Below, in pieces: positions 53,440-64,000 of a DNA stretch of 64,000 bases (position 1 is its first letter; each line of letters begins with the position of its first letter). The notes below the pieces were generated by a model that saw only the letters and a list, made by a program, of their open reading frames with translations, was not told the DNA's origin and made no database searches. Both the position numbers and the translations under genes were made by a program. The DNA is from Ophiosphaerella korrae (lineage: Eukaryota > Ascomycota > Dothideomycetes > Pleosporales > Phaeosphaeriaceae): the NCBI GenBank assembly GCA_028456385.1, contig JALNQF010000026.1:310001-374000 (forward strand), in the 5' to 3' direction.

Positions 53440-54009
53440 TAGTACAGGGCATAGGTAGTGTAGGTAGGTCCTAGGCGGTAGGGGTGCGTAGTAGTAGCGT
53501 AAGCCTAATTCAGTTTTATTTTACATACAATTTTAGTAAGGCGTATAACTACCTTTAGTGTTAATTACTACCTAGTATTGTACTAGCATGCTATTAATAA
53601 GCTGTCTTAACAGCTCTAGCATAATACTATCCTAGGCTTCCTAGACTATCTTACGTAGCTAGTTATATATACGCTACCTATTTCTAGGTAGATCTAGGTA
53701 GTAAGTTTCTATATAATCCTTTATCTTATTCTAGACTACTTTAATTAGGTTTATATATAGAGAGTAGGCTAGCTAGAAGATAAGGTAGATACTACGCTTG
53801 TAGAGCTCTTAAGTAAATAACGTAGAGTAACCTAGTATACTATCTTATATAAATCTTAAGTAAAGATTTAGACGTAGCTAGCTATAAATAAGAAGAACTA
53901 TCTTCTTATAGTAGCTCTCTTTATTAATACTTTTCTACTCCTTTTCTTAGAAGAGAGTTAGTCTTTTTATTATATTAAAGAAGTAGCTCTAGAATATCTA
54001 TATAATAGG
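53440..54009 (-). mobile_element. RIP-degraded Tc1-type transposase C-terminal remnant
   Basis: On the minus strand the region reads, with stops ignored, like the end of a fungal Tc1-type transposase. The sequence around 53640-53770 gives IKDYIETYY, then LRKIV followed by a stop and EA, where the family has a DYI...Y...LR-IVWEAWD pattern. Stops fall at expected Trp codons, a G-to-A signature. The C-terminus lies toward 53.5 kb. It ends abruptly at the Gypsy LTR starting near 54010, so its N-terminal half has been cut off. Confidence 0.55.
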
Positions 54010-57000
54010 TATAATAGGTCGCCTATCGTCGACTATAAGTAACTACTTCTAGAGAGTATTAGTAGATTAGAAAGTAATAACAAAAGCTTATATAGTAATT
54101 AGTAATAACTATAAATAATAGTTAATTTGTGTGTATAATGTTAAGTATTAGCGTTCTAGGTTAGAGATTAGATTACTAATACTATCCTAACAATACGCAT
54201 TACTACTAACTATATACCTCTACTAATCTATTAGTATAACCTTATAGATTACTCTAATCTATTATACGTATTTATTAATTACTCTATATCTTACATATTT
54301 AGGTTATAATTTGTTTCCTAATTAAGGTTATTACCCTACTCGTCCTATACTTTATTAGCACTTAAGTTAGGACTAATTAGTTCTATCTTAAATTCTCTTA
54401 TTACGCCCGTAATACTATTCTCCCCTTTAGCTAGGTTTTTATTCTCTCTTCCTAAAGCTAAAGTTATTAATCCTATTTCTTTATTAATATAGAGTTTCTT
54501 ATCTTCTTCTTTTATACCTACTAAGTCTACCCTTTATTATCTTTAATTAGCTAATTATATATTACACTATAGTATTATAATATTTCCTTATTTATATTAT
54601 AAGTCTTTAAATCCTCTATTAGATTATATTTCTTTAAAGTATAGTAAAGCTTATAAGGCGTATATTTATACTAATACTTATTTATCTTATAACTTATCTA
54701 GTATATCTCTAGTAAATTATAGGTTATAGATACTTATTTATATATCTATACTTATTTATAATAGAGAGAGCTATTAACTATACTTAAGATAAACTATCTA
54801 AATAGATTATAGAGGCTAAAAAGGAATATAATTAGATTCTAAGTATATAAGTAAAAAATTATACTTATTTAGTTTATCTTTATAAGACAAAAGCCTTAAA
54901 TAATAAGAAGTCTATTACATAAGCTACTCTTATAGAGTCTAAGCTTAATTTTAAAGCTATAGTAGAAGCTACTCTAGTTCTTACTATATTAAGCGTGCCT
55001 AACGCCTCTCTACTTACTACTAATAGCGTAAGCTTTCTCTATTTACTATAAGGTAATCTAGAAAGTTTTAACTTTAGAACTCCTCTAGTTTCTTAAAGTA
55101 GTTAAGGTTATTTTCTAGTTCCTATATATTTTCCTATAGTTACCCTTTCTTATCTATTCCTATCTATTCTACTAAGTAGTAGTTTTTTCTATTATAGAAC
55201 TAGTATACTAAAATTTCTTTAACTTTCTATTCTTTTTATTCTCTATATATATCTACTTTATATACTAGTAGTTCTACGTTTTATAGTACTTGTTCTAGTA
55301 GTACTATATAGAATATTTAGTATATCTTTATTTTACTTAGTAGTCTTAATTTAAATATAACTAGTATAACTTTTTTTTTAATCTTGTATAGTCTAATTTT
55401 TACGTAATCTAGTTTTAAACTAGATTATTTACTCTTAATATTCTTTCTAACTAACTATACTTTTTCTCTCTTTTTAAATTAGAGTCTCTTTTTATATTTT
55501 TTATTATAATACTTTATTATTTAATTATATAAGAACTCTATATCTTATATTAATTAATTATATATTTCTTTTATTCTATTTATAAAGTTTTCTCCTCTTA
55601 GAGTCTAAGATTCTATATTTCTTAGTATTCTATATATATTAGGGTTAAATCTATAGTTTATAAAGAAAGGTAATACTTTTATTACTATATTCTTTACGCT
55701 ATTATATACTAACTATACTATAAGTAGTAATTATACCTAATTGTTCTAGTTATAGTTAAGGTAGTATCTTAAGTATTATTCTACTATCTAGTTTATATAT
55801 TCTAATTGTCTATCTATCTATAAGTAGTATACTATAGATATTATATATTATATTCTTAATTATACTATTATTATTCCTTATAGTTTTAATATAAATCTTA
55901 CGTCTCTATCTATAATAATTTTATCTAGTATACTATACTAGCTAATTATAATTCCTAGAACCTAGTATATAGTAACTTCTATTCTACTTTTTTCTTTATA
56001 TAGTCTATAGTATATATACTTTATAAGCTTATCTACTATTATTAAGATTCTATTATACTTAACTTTTAATATTAGGTCTTTTAATTTAGGTAATTTTATA
56101 ATAAAGTCTATTATTATTACTCTTTAGAGTTACTCTAGTACTTTAACTAGTTATAGTATTCTATATAGTATATATCTACTATATTTATTTCTATAATATT
56201 CTATATAGTATTATAGTACTTCTTTTACTAGTTATTTTACTTTTAGGATATAGTAATTTCTTAAGAGCCTATTTAGTATTTTTTCTTTTCTTTAGTATCT
56301 ATATACTAGTAGCTTATAGAACTATTATATAAATTCTCTCTAGATTTTTTTTAGAATATATATTCTTCTATAAGCTTATATAAATATTTTTTAGGTTTCT
56401 AGTTTCTCTATTTCTTTAGAGGTTTTTTACATTATTTTCTAAATCTATTTATCTAGCTTACTACTTATTCTTTTAAGTATAGTAGCTATTTTAAGTATAT
56501 TTAGGACTAGGTATCTTTCTTTATTCTTAACTAGAACTATACTAGTAGTATTTACTTCTTCTTATAAGTCTAGTTTTCTACTAAAGGTATCTATAAATTA
56601 GTTATCTTTTCCTTTTATATATATAATCTTAAAGTTAAATATTAATAAGTATTCCTACTATCTTATATAGTATTATAATAAGTCTTTATTTATTATAAAT
56701 CCTATAATATTCTTATAGTCTATATAGATTTTTATTTAATATTTTACTCTTTATAGGTATACTCTCTACTATTTAAATACTTTATAGATTACTAGTATTT
56801 CTTTATTATAAATTAAGTAGTTAAGCTCTACTAGCTTTATTTTCTTAGAGAAATATTTAACTAGATATTCTTATTTAGTCCTTAGGTCTTCTTGTATTAG
56901 TACTATTCTATAGACTAAGTTAGATGCGTCTATTTTTACTATTACTAGTAGGTCTAGGTTATATATTCTAATAACTAGGTTTTTTATAAACTTTCCCTTA

Positions 57001-57736
57001 ATTATTTTAAATACTTTATTGTATTCTTTTATCTATTTAAATAGCGTATCTTTTTTTATAAGTCTAGTTATTAGTTCTATATTTTTAGACTATCTTATTA
57101 TTAACTTTCTATAAAAGTTTACTAGCCTATAAAATTATTGTACTTCTTTCAAGTTCTTTAGTATTAGCTATTTTTTAATTAACTTAATTTTTCCTAAGTT
57201 AATTTTAATTTTCTCTAGTTCTATAATAAATCTAAAGAAGTCTATTTCTTTTATATAGAACTTATATTTCTTTATTTTAAGGAATAATTTGTTTTCTACT
57301 AGCTTTTCTAGTACCTTATATATATATTATACGTGTTCTTCTTCTATTTCTAAGAATATAAAGATATTATCTAAGTATATAAATATAAATATATCTAAGT
57401 ACTCTTTTAGTACTATATTAATTCTTTCTTAAAATATAGCTAGTATATTTATTAGTCTAAAAAGTATAACTATATATTTAAATAGTTTATATTACGTTCT
57501 AAATTATTATATAGTAGCTCTACTCTACTACGCTAAATAAACCTAAAAAGGTAACTAAGTATTTAATAACGTTAAATATAGGAGTAGAATAGTATATATA
57601 TTACTTAAGGGCCCTCGCCCTTACTTGCGCTTTACGTAGCTATAGCCTACTACAGCCTATAGCGTAATATAAATACTATTTTCTACTTATTACTTTTCTT
57701 AATTCTAATTTAATAATAGGTATTCTAGATATCTAG
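54010..57736 (-). mobile_element. Gypsy LTR retrotransposon copy 1, heavily RIP-mutated, interrupted in its RT
   Basis: Aligns end to end with copy 2 at an offset of about 3.73-3.78 kb. The coding sense is minus. The outer LTR edge TATAATAGG at 54010 corresponds to TGTAACAGG of copy 2. Going up in coordinate come the integrase region (55.2-56 kb), RNase H (56.3-57 kb) and the reverse-transcriptase core near 57350-57400, where the YLDDILI box reads with mutations. Sequence homologous to copy 2 ends at 57736 inside the RT. Nearly every CpA/TpG is gone, indicating saturating RIP. A 5' half (gag, protease) is absent here. Confidence 0.8.
57500..57667. mobile_element. about 165-bp insertion within Gypsy copy 1, possible MITE
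   Basis: Alignment with copy 2 (about 61270-61275) shows a segment found only in copy 1. It contains a GC-richer core, AGGGCCCTCGCCCTTACTTG, unlike the surrounding RIP-altered DNA. Its ends are roughly inverted (TTATTATATAG against TTATATTACGC read from the other side), but not clearly enough to define terminal repeats. Confidence 0.4.
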
Positions 57737-58110
57737 TGTAACAGGCCTCCTGTCGTTAACTACAGGTACCTATCTTAGAAGGGTTAGTAGATTGTAAGGT
57801 AATAATAAAAGTTCGTGTAAGGATCTACAATAACTATAAATAATAGAAGATATTTTGTAACTGTCTTGTATTAGCGTTCTATAGTTAAAGGATTAAATTG
57901 CTAATACTATCCTAACAATGCGCATTACTACTAACTATATAGTAATAATATCTTAGTAGCTTCGTTACTTCGTATTTACTAAGATCGCGAATTTACAAAT
58001 TTGTTACATAATAGCTTTGTAGCTTCGTGTTTACTAAGATTGTAAATTTACAAATCTATTACGTATCTATATTGTAGTTAGCTTCCTAATCAAACTCGTT
58101 ATCCTATAGG
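57737..58110 (-). repeat. 3' LTR of Gypsy copy 2 (inner border approximate)
   Basis: Begins TGTAACAGGCC at 57737 and aligns with 54010-54330 of copy 1. Both contain the shared CTAATACTATCCTAACAAT segment. The inner border is only estimated, because the matching 5' LTR lies beyond the window. Unlike copy 1, it contains a duplicated unit of about 50 bases (57955-58055). Confidence 0.6.
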
Positions 58111-61100
58111 TTGTTACCCTACTTATCCTATACTTCGTTAGCAGCTAAGCGTAGACTAATTAGTTCTATCTTAGTTTCCCTTATTACTACTATAACACTA
58201 TTCCCTCTTCTACGCAGTCCCTTATTTCTCTATACTAGTACTAAGGTTATTAATCCTATTTCTTTATTAATCCTTAGTTCTTTATTACTCTCTATACTAT
58301 CTTAGTCTTATCGTAACAAACTTCTCCTTATAGCTCGTATTGTTTGTAATAAGGTTAAGATATTCTTATATTGTTATTATACTAAATTAGGTCTTACTTG
58401 TCTTATATCTTTAAAGGATAGTAAACACTATAACAAGTGTATTCTCGCTAATATCTAGTATAAGTATGTTTCCTCTAGGGTTTTACTTATAGAGTGTAAG
58501 TATTTAATTTCTATATAGTCTCCTTCTACTAAGTTATGTAGGGCGAGCTATTAATAGGGCTTAAGTACAATTATCGTTATAGCTTACTACTACTAAGGCT
58601 AAGCGCGAGTTAACTCTTTATAAGCTAGTAGAGCTTTATTCTTGTATTAAGCGTCTTTAGAAGATAAAGGCTTATAATAACGCTAAGTTATCTAAACAAT
58701 CTCGTGCCTTAGAGGCTAAATTAGATTTAGATAATACAGTAGAGGTTGCTCTAGCTCCTATTACATTAGGCGCTCTTATTACCTCTCTGTCTAGCGATAG
58801 TATCGTTAGTTTTCTTAACTTACTACTAGGCGTTCTAGAGGGTTTTAACTTTAGAAGTCCTCTAGTTTCTTAGAGTAATTAAAGTTGTCTTCTAGTTCCT
58901 ATATTTCTTCCTATAGTTATCCTTTTTCGTCTATACCTATCTATTTTACTAGATAGTAGTTCCTACTATTACAGAACTAGTATACTAAGATTTCTTTAAC
59001 TTCCTATTCTTCTTGTTCTCTATACGTGTCTACTTTGTATACTAGTAGTTCTACGTTTTATAGTACTATCTTAAGTAGTACTACGTAGAAGGTTAGGTAT
59101 ATCTTTATTTTATTTAGTAGCTTTAATTTAAATATAACTAGCGTAACTTCTTTCTTAATTTTGTATAGTCCTATCTTAACGTAGTCTAATTTTAAGCTTA
59201 GTCTCTTGCTCTTAATATTTTTTCGCACTAACTATACTTTTTCTCCCTCTCTAAATTAGAGTCCTTCTTTATACTTCTTATTGTAGTACTTAGCTATATA
59301 ATTATATAGGAATTCTGCGTCCTATCTTAGTTAATCCTATATATTCTTAAGTCTGTTAGCGAAGTTTTCTCCTCTTAGAGACTAAGATATCTAGTTTCTT
59401 AGTATCTAGTATATATTAGGCTCGAATCTATAGTTTACAAAGAAGAGTATTACTCCTATTACTATATTCTTTACGCTATTATATACTAGTTATACTATAG
59501 GTAGTAGTTGTACCTAGTTATTCTAGTTATAATTAAGGTAGTATCTTAGGTATTATTCTACTGTCTAATTTATACGTTCTAATTATCTATCTATCTATAG
59601 GTAGTATACTATTAACATTGTATATTTAATTCCTAATTATACTATTATTATTCCCTATAGTTTTAATATAAATCTTACGTCTCTATCTATAATAATCTTA
59701 TCTAGTAGTCTATATTAGCTAATTATAGTTCCTAGAACCTAGTATACTACAACTTCTATTCTACTTTTCTCCTTGTATAGTCTAAAGTATAAGTACTTTG
59801 TAAGTTTATCTACTATTATTAGGATTCTATTGTACTTAACTCCTAATATTAGGTTCTTAGACTTAGGTAGTTTCGTAATAAAGTCTATTATAATAATTCT
59901 CTATAGTTATTCTAGTATCTCTATTAGTTGTAGTATTCTATATAGTACGTATCTATTATATTTATTTTTATAGCATTCTATACAGTCTTATAGTACTTCT
60001 ATTACTAGTTATCTTGCTTTTAGGATATAATAGTCCCTTAAGAGTCTATCTAATATCTTGTTGATACCTTAGTATCTATATACTAGTAATTCGTAGAATT
60101 ATTGTATAAATTCTCTTTAGATCTTTCCTAGAATATATGTTCTTCTATAAGCTTATACTAGTCCTTCTTAAGTTTCTAGTTTTTCTATTTCTTTAGATAA
60201 TTCTTACGTTATTTTCTAAATCTATTTGTCTAGCTCGCTGCTTATTCTTTTAAGTGTTGCAGCTATTTTAGGTGTATTTAGGACTAAATATCCTTCTTTA
60301 TTCTTAATTAGAACTATACTAGTAGTACTTACTTCTTCTTGTAAGTCTAGTCTTCTACTAAGAGCGTCTACAAATTAGTTATCTTTCCCTTTTGTATATA
60401 TTATTTCTATATTAAATATTAATAGAAACTCCTACTATCTTATATAGCGTTATAATAGTTCTTTATTTGTTATAAATCTTATAAGGTTCTTGTAGTCTAT
60501 ATATACCTTTATCTAATATTTTACTCTTTATAAATATACTCTCTATTACTTAAATACTTTATATATTGCTAGTATCTCTTTGTCGTAGATTAGATAATTA
60601 AGTTCTACTAGCTTTATTTTCTTAGAAAAGTATTTAACTAAATACTCCTTATTAGTTTCTAGGTCTTCTTGTATTAGTGCTATTCCGTAGACTAAGTTAG
60701 ACGCGTCTGTTTTTACTACTACTAGTAGGTCTAGGTTATATATTCTAATAACTAGGTTTTCTGTAAACTTTCTTTTAATTTTCTTAAATACTTTATTGTA
60801 TTCTCTTATCTACTTAAATAGCGTATCCTTTTTTATAAGTCTAGTTATTAGTTCTATATCTTCTAACTATCCTATTATTAACTTTCTATAAAAGTTAGCT
60901 AACCTATAAAATTGTTGTACCTCTTTTAGGTTTTTTAGTATTAGCTATTCGTTAATTAATCTAATCTTCTCTAAGTTAATCTTAATTTTTCCTAGTTTAA
61001 TAATAAATCTAAGGAAGTCTGTTTCCTTTGTATAAAATTCGCATTTTCTTATTTTTAGGAATAGTTTATTTTCTACTAGTTTCTCTAGTACTTTGTATAC

Positions 61101-64000
61101 GTGTTGTACGTATTCTTCCTCTATTTCTAAAAATATAAGGATATTATCTAGGTATATAAATATAAATACGTCTAAGTACTCTCTTAGTACTATATTAATC
61201 TTTTCTTAGAATACTACTAGTGCGTTTATTAAGCTAAATAGTATAACTAGATATTTATATAGTCTATACTATATTCTAAACGCTATCTTCTATTTATCTC
61301 TTTTTTTAATTCTAATCTAGTAGTACGCGTTCTAAATATCTAGTTTTATAAAGATTCTTACTTTTCGTAATCTATCTTGTATTCTATCTATTTGTAGTAG
61401 TAGGTATTAGTTCTTATTTATAATTACGTTAGTTTTCCTAAAATCTACGCAAGGTCTCTTGTTACTTATTCCCTTTTTATCTACAAATATAAGTCTGTGC
61501 GCTACTAAAGATTTAGATTCCCTTATCTATCTCTTTTTTATTGTATTCTAGATAAATATTCGTTTAATTTTAGACTCTTCTTCTATTTTCTAGTAGACTA
61601 GGCTCTATCCTACGTCTTTACCTTCTACTAGTTCTATCGCTAAGTCCTATAGTTAATGTTCTAGAAGGTAATCTTTAAGTTCTATAAGTTGTTTTTCCTA
61701 TTTCTTATATTCTTTAGGGAATTCTCCTTTACAAGTGCTTATATTAGCTTTTAATGTGTCTGTTCTATAGTAGTTAATTTTTCTTGTTTTCTAATTAATC
61801 TATAGGTTAGTTATTTATAACTATAGTATTCCTAGTATTATATCTTGTTTGTTATCAATTGTTGTTATATCTATAACTATATTCTTAATTATTATTCCTT
61901 CTAGTTTTAATATAGAAAGAACTGTTTTAAATCTAATAGGTTCTTAGAATAGTTTTCCTTTAATTGTACTTAATTATTAAGGATATTTCTTTATTATATA
62001 CCTTATTTCTTATATTTCTACAAACTTCTTTAATATAAAGTTTCTCGTAGCTCTACTATTAATTATTAATCGTACTTTTCTTTTCTAGTAAGTACTTGTT
62101 TTTGTAATATATATACCTCCTACGCCTTCTAGCTATTCTTACTTAGGTATCTTTATAAACTATCTATCTTTCTTAGGCTATAGGCCTACTTTAAGCTTAT
62201 ATTCTTCGTGTTTTAGGTATTTGTCGTATATACACTTATACTATAGTCCTCTTTAGACGTATTTTTTAGATAGTTTTAGACTAGGTCTTACTACTACGTA
62301 TCTATCTTCTAGGATTATTTCCTATCCTTAGATATCTTCTACTAAGATTACTCTTATATAGTTATAGCCTCTTCTTTATATAGGCTATATATTGTTATTT
62401 ACTTTAGAATTTCTATATATAATATAATTCTTATCTAGGTATAATATCTATAATACTTTAAAGTGTACTAGATGTTTTAGATCTATTATTTTGTTATCCC
62501 CTTCCTAGTACTTATCTTTTCTAGGTGTATCTATTATTAGGATATAGTACACTACTAGTACTCTTAGTGTATAGGCTTTATTAATCTATCGCGTTTTTCT
62601 TATAAGGTGCTGCTATTCTTTTTATATAAGTATTCTCCCTACTATAACTATATATTACTTTATCTATTCTTAAAATAGTATAAACTTTATTTCTTTAAGA
62701 TTATATTCTTTCTAGTCTTTATACGCTTCTTCTATACTTATAACTATTAAGTATATTTAAATAAATCTCTATTCTTTATTTTATTCCTCTATATCTATTA
62801 TTATATAGCTATTATAGCTATATATATCTAGCTAGGTATACTCTATACTTCTTATACTAACTTATCTCTTACTTTCTTATAGTTCTTTAGAGGAAGCTGT
62901 AGTAGTCTCTTTATCTAGTGCTCGTTCTTTAGCCTAGATTAATAGAGTCTAGGGTTCTTCCCCTTCTAAATCTTCTATTAGTAGGTCTATTATATAGGCT
63001 ATCTCTTCTAGCTATACTTTTATTCTACTTTCTTTTATTATAGCTACTCTATATCTCTATTTCTATAGGAACTATACTACTCCCTATTTACTAGAAAGAT
63101 ATATATAGTAGTTGTCGTTATAATAAAAGGTCTAATAGAGTATTATATATTATACTTCTTTACTCTCTACTACTTTCTTCTAAGGTTTAGCTTATGCTTT
63201 TAGTACTTCTTTCTTATTCTTAGTTATTTTTAACTAAGTTTCCTTATCTTTTCTTAGGTCTTTACTTCTATAGTCTTTTGCAAAGTATCTTAGTTTTCTA
63301 TATTTATAGTATACTATATCCCTTTTCTTTTATAATTAGTAGTCTTTTACGTAGTAGCTTTTCTTACTATAGTTAAAGTATATAAAGTCTTTATTCTTCT
63401 TCCTCTTCTTATCTTTATTAGTGTCGAGGATTATAGGGTCTCTCTTATCCTAATTCTAGGTATAACCTCTATACTTATTCTTCTTCTATTCTTAAAGATT
63501 GTTGTTAATTTGTATTACCTATTATTTTAGAGCTTCTAGCGTTTAGGGTTTTTCTATATAAATTATTTTGTATTAGATTTTTAAGTTTAGTCCTTATTTA
63601 AATTATAATATTAAAGCTAACTTATTCTACTCTATATTTTGCGATAGTTATTTAAACTATAATACGTACTCTAGAACACTCTAGCTTTATATAAGCTTTT
63701 CTAGCTATTCTTTAGCTTATTAGGTAATGTCTATATCTCTAAATACTACTCTTATTTGTCTAGTAAAGTATTTATAACTTCTAAAGATAGCTTTTGTTTT
63801 ATCCTTTTAGGTTATTAGAGTGTATATTATATAGTTTATCTAGTAAGGTTTAAACTATCTTATTGTATTTTCTTTAAGATACATTCTAATATATATTACC
63901 TTCTTTTCTTCTATATTAAAGTATAGTACTTATACGTCTATCTAGAGTTATGCTAAGGCTATAAAGGGTTTTAGTTTTTCCCTTATCTTATTAAACTTCT
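57737..64000 (-). mobile_element. Gypsy LTR retrotransposon copy 2, RIP-mutated, runs off the window
   Basis: Read on the minus strand from high to low coordinate, the domains follow Gypsy order. A zinc-knuckle of gag lies near 63.27-63.36 kb (YRKLRYFAKDYRSK, cysteines changed to tyrosine). A protease motif NSRATRNFI lies near 62.05 kb (from DSGAT). Reverse transcriptase with KLDI, NAYY-IRI and YLDNILIF lies at 61.1-61.4 kb. RNase H is near 60.4-60.8 kb, and integrase with DRDVRF near 59.68 kb. The 3' LTR ends at 57737. All frames carry many stops, largely of the G-to-A or C-to-T type. It retains more CpA/TpG than copy 1. The 5' LTR is not in the window. Confidence 0.85.

Noticed and set aside
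58111..59973. Two open frames (58111-58305 and 59773-59973) in the AT block.
   Set aside because: They are on the non-coding strand of the Gypsy element and consist of Ile/Ser/Leu/Tyr-rich translations of TA-rich DNA.

Overview
The window looks like a chromosome segment of a filamentous ascomycete, most likely a dothideomycete of the Pleosporales type. The evidence is introns of about 45-60 nt with GTAAGT/GTATGT donors and CTAAC-like branch points, Zn2Cys6 regulators, HET and CHAT domain genes, a secreted M20 peptidase, and an AT-rich tail with the signature of repeat-induced point mutation (RIP). The species cannot be named from this sequence alone.

Layout. 1-5.5 kb: 3' end of a possible rhodopsin-domain membrane protein, a frame-disrupted SRR1-like gene and an intact Zn2Cys6 regulator. 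6-12 kb: a BTB/T1 protein, an unknown gene broken at an A run, a small secreted protein with one intron and a large conserved-looking protein of unknown function. 12.5-17.8 kb: a DUF1295/steroid-reductase-like membrane enzyme, a RidA-family protein, a SnoaL-like gene cut by an in-frame TAA, and the four-RRM ribosome-biogenesis factor Nop4. 17.8-22 kb: a gene-poor stretch with one tiny Cys-rich gene. 22-27.4 kb: a four-exon MAPR/Dap1 haem protein, an eight-exon secreted ureohydrolase and an eight-exon ribosomal protein L9 gene with an 8-nt exon. 27.8-33.7 kb: a DHA2 drug transporter divergent from an aldo-keto reductase, then a secreted protein of unknown function. 34.6-41.9 kb: a decayed HET-domain gene, a secreted M20 peptidase and a decayed TPR-CHAT protease gene. 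43-45.7 kb: a GT31-like glycosyltransferase and a type I membrane protein broken in an A12 tract. 46.3-47.7 kb: a complete 1,350-bp Tc1/mariner copy with TIRs and TA duplications, RIP-mutated only in its middle. 48.3-52.9 kb: a Zn2Cys6 regulator lacking its first CxxC, divergent from a protein-arginine deiminase with all catalytic residues but one in-frame TAA.

From about 53.4 kb to the end the sequence is an AT-rich, CpA/TpG-poor block. It holds the C-terminal remnant of another Tc1-type transposase and two Gypsy-class LTR retrotransposon copies, both coded on the minus strand. Copy 2 (57737 to beyond the window) interrupts the reverse transcriptase of copy 1 (54010-57736), so a nested insertion is inferred.

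A theme is the density of broken genes: seven host genes carry isolated lesions. These are either homopolymer-type indels or C-to-T/G-to-A nonsense changes. The indels may partly be sequence errors. The nonsense changes fit RIP leakage or recent pseudogenisation. No secondary-metabolite backbone gene, CRISPR array, tRNA or rRNA gene was recognised. All intron borders were read by eye from splice consensus and reading frame.
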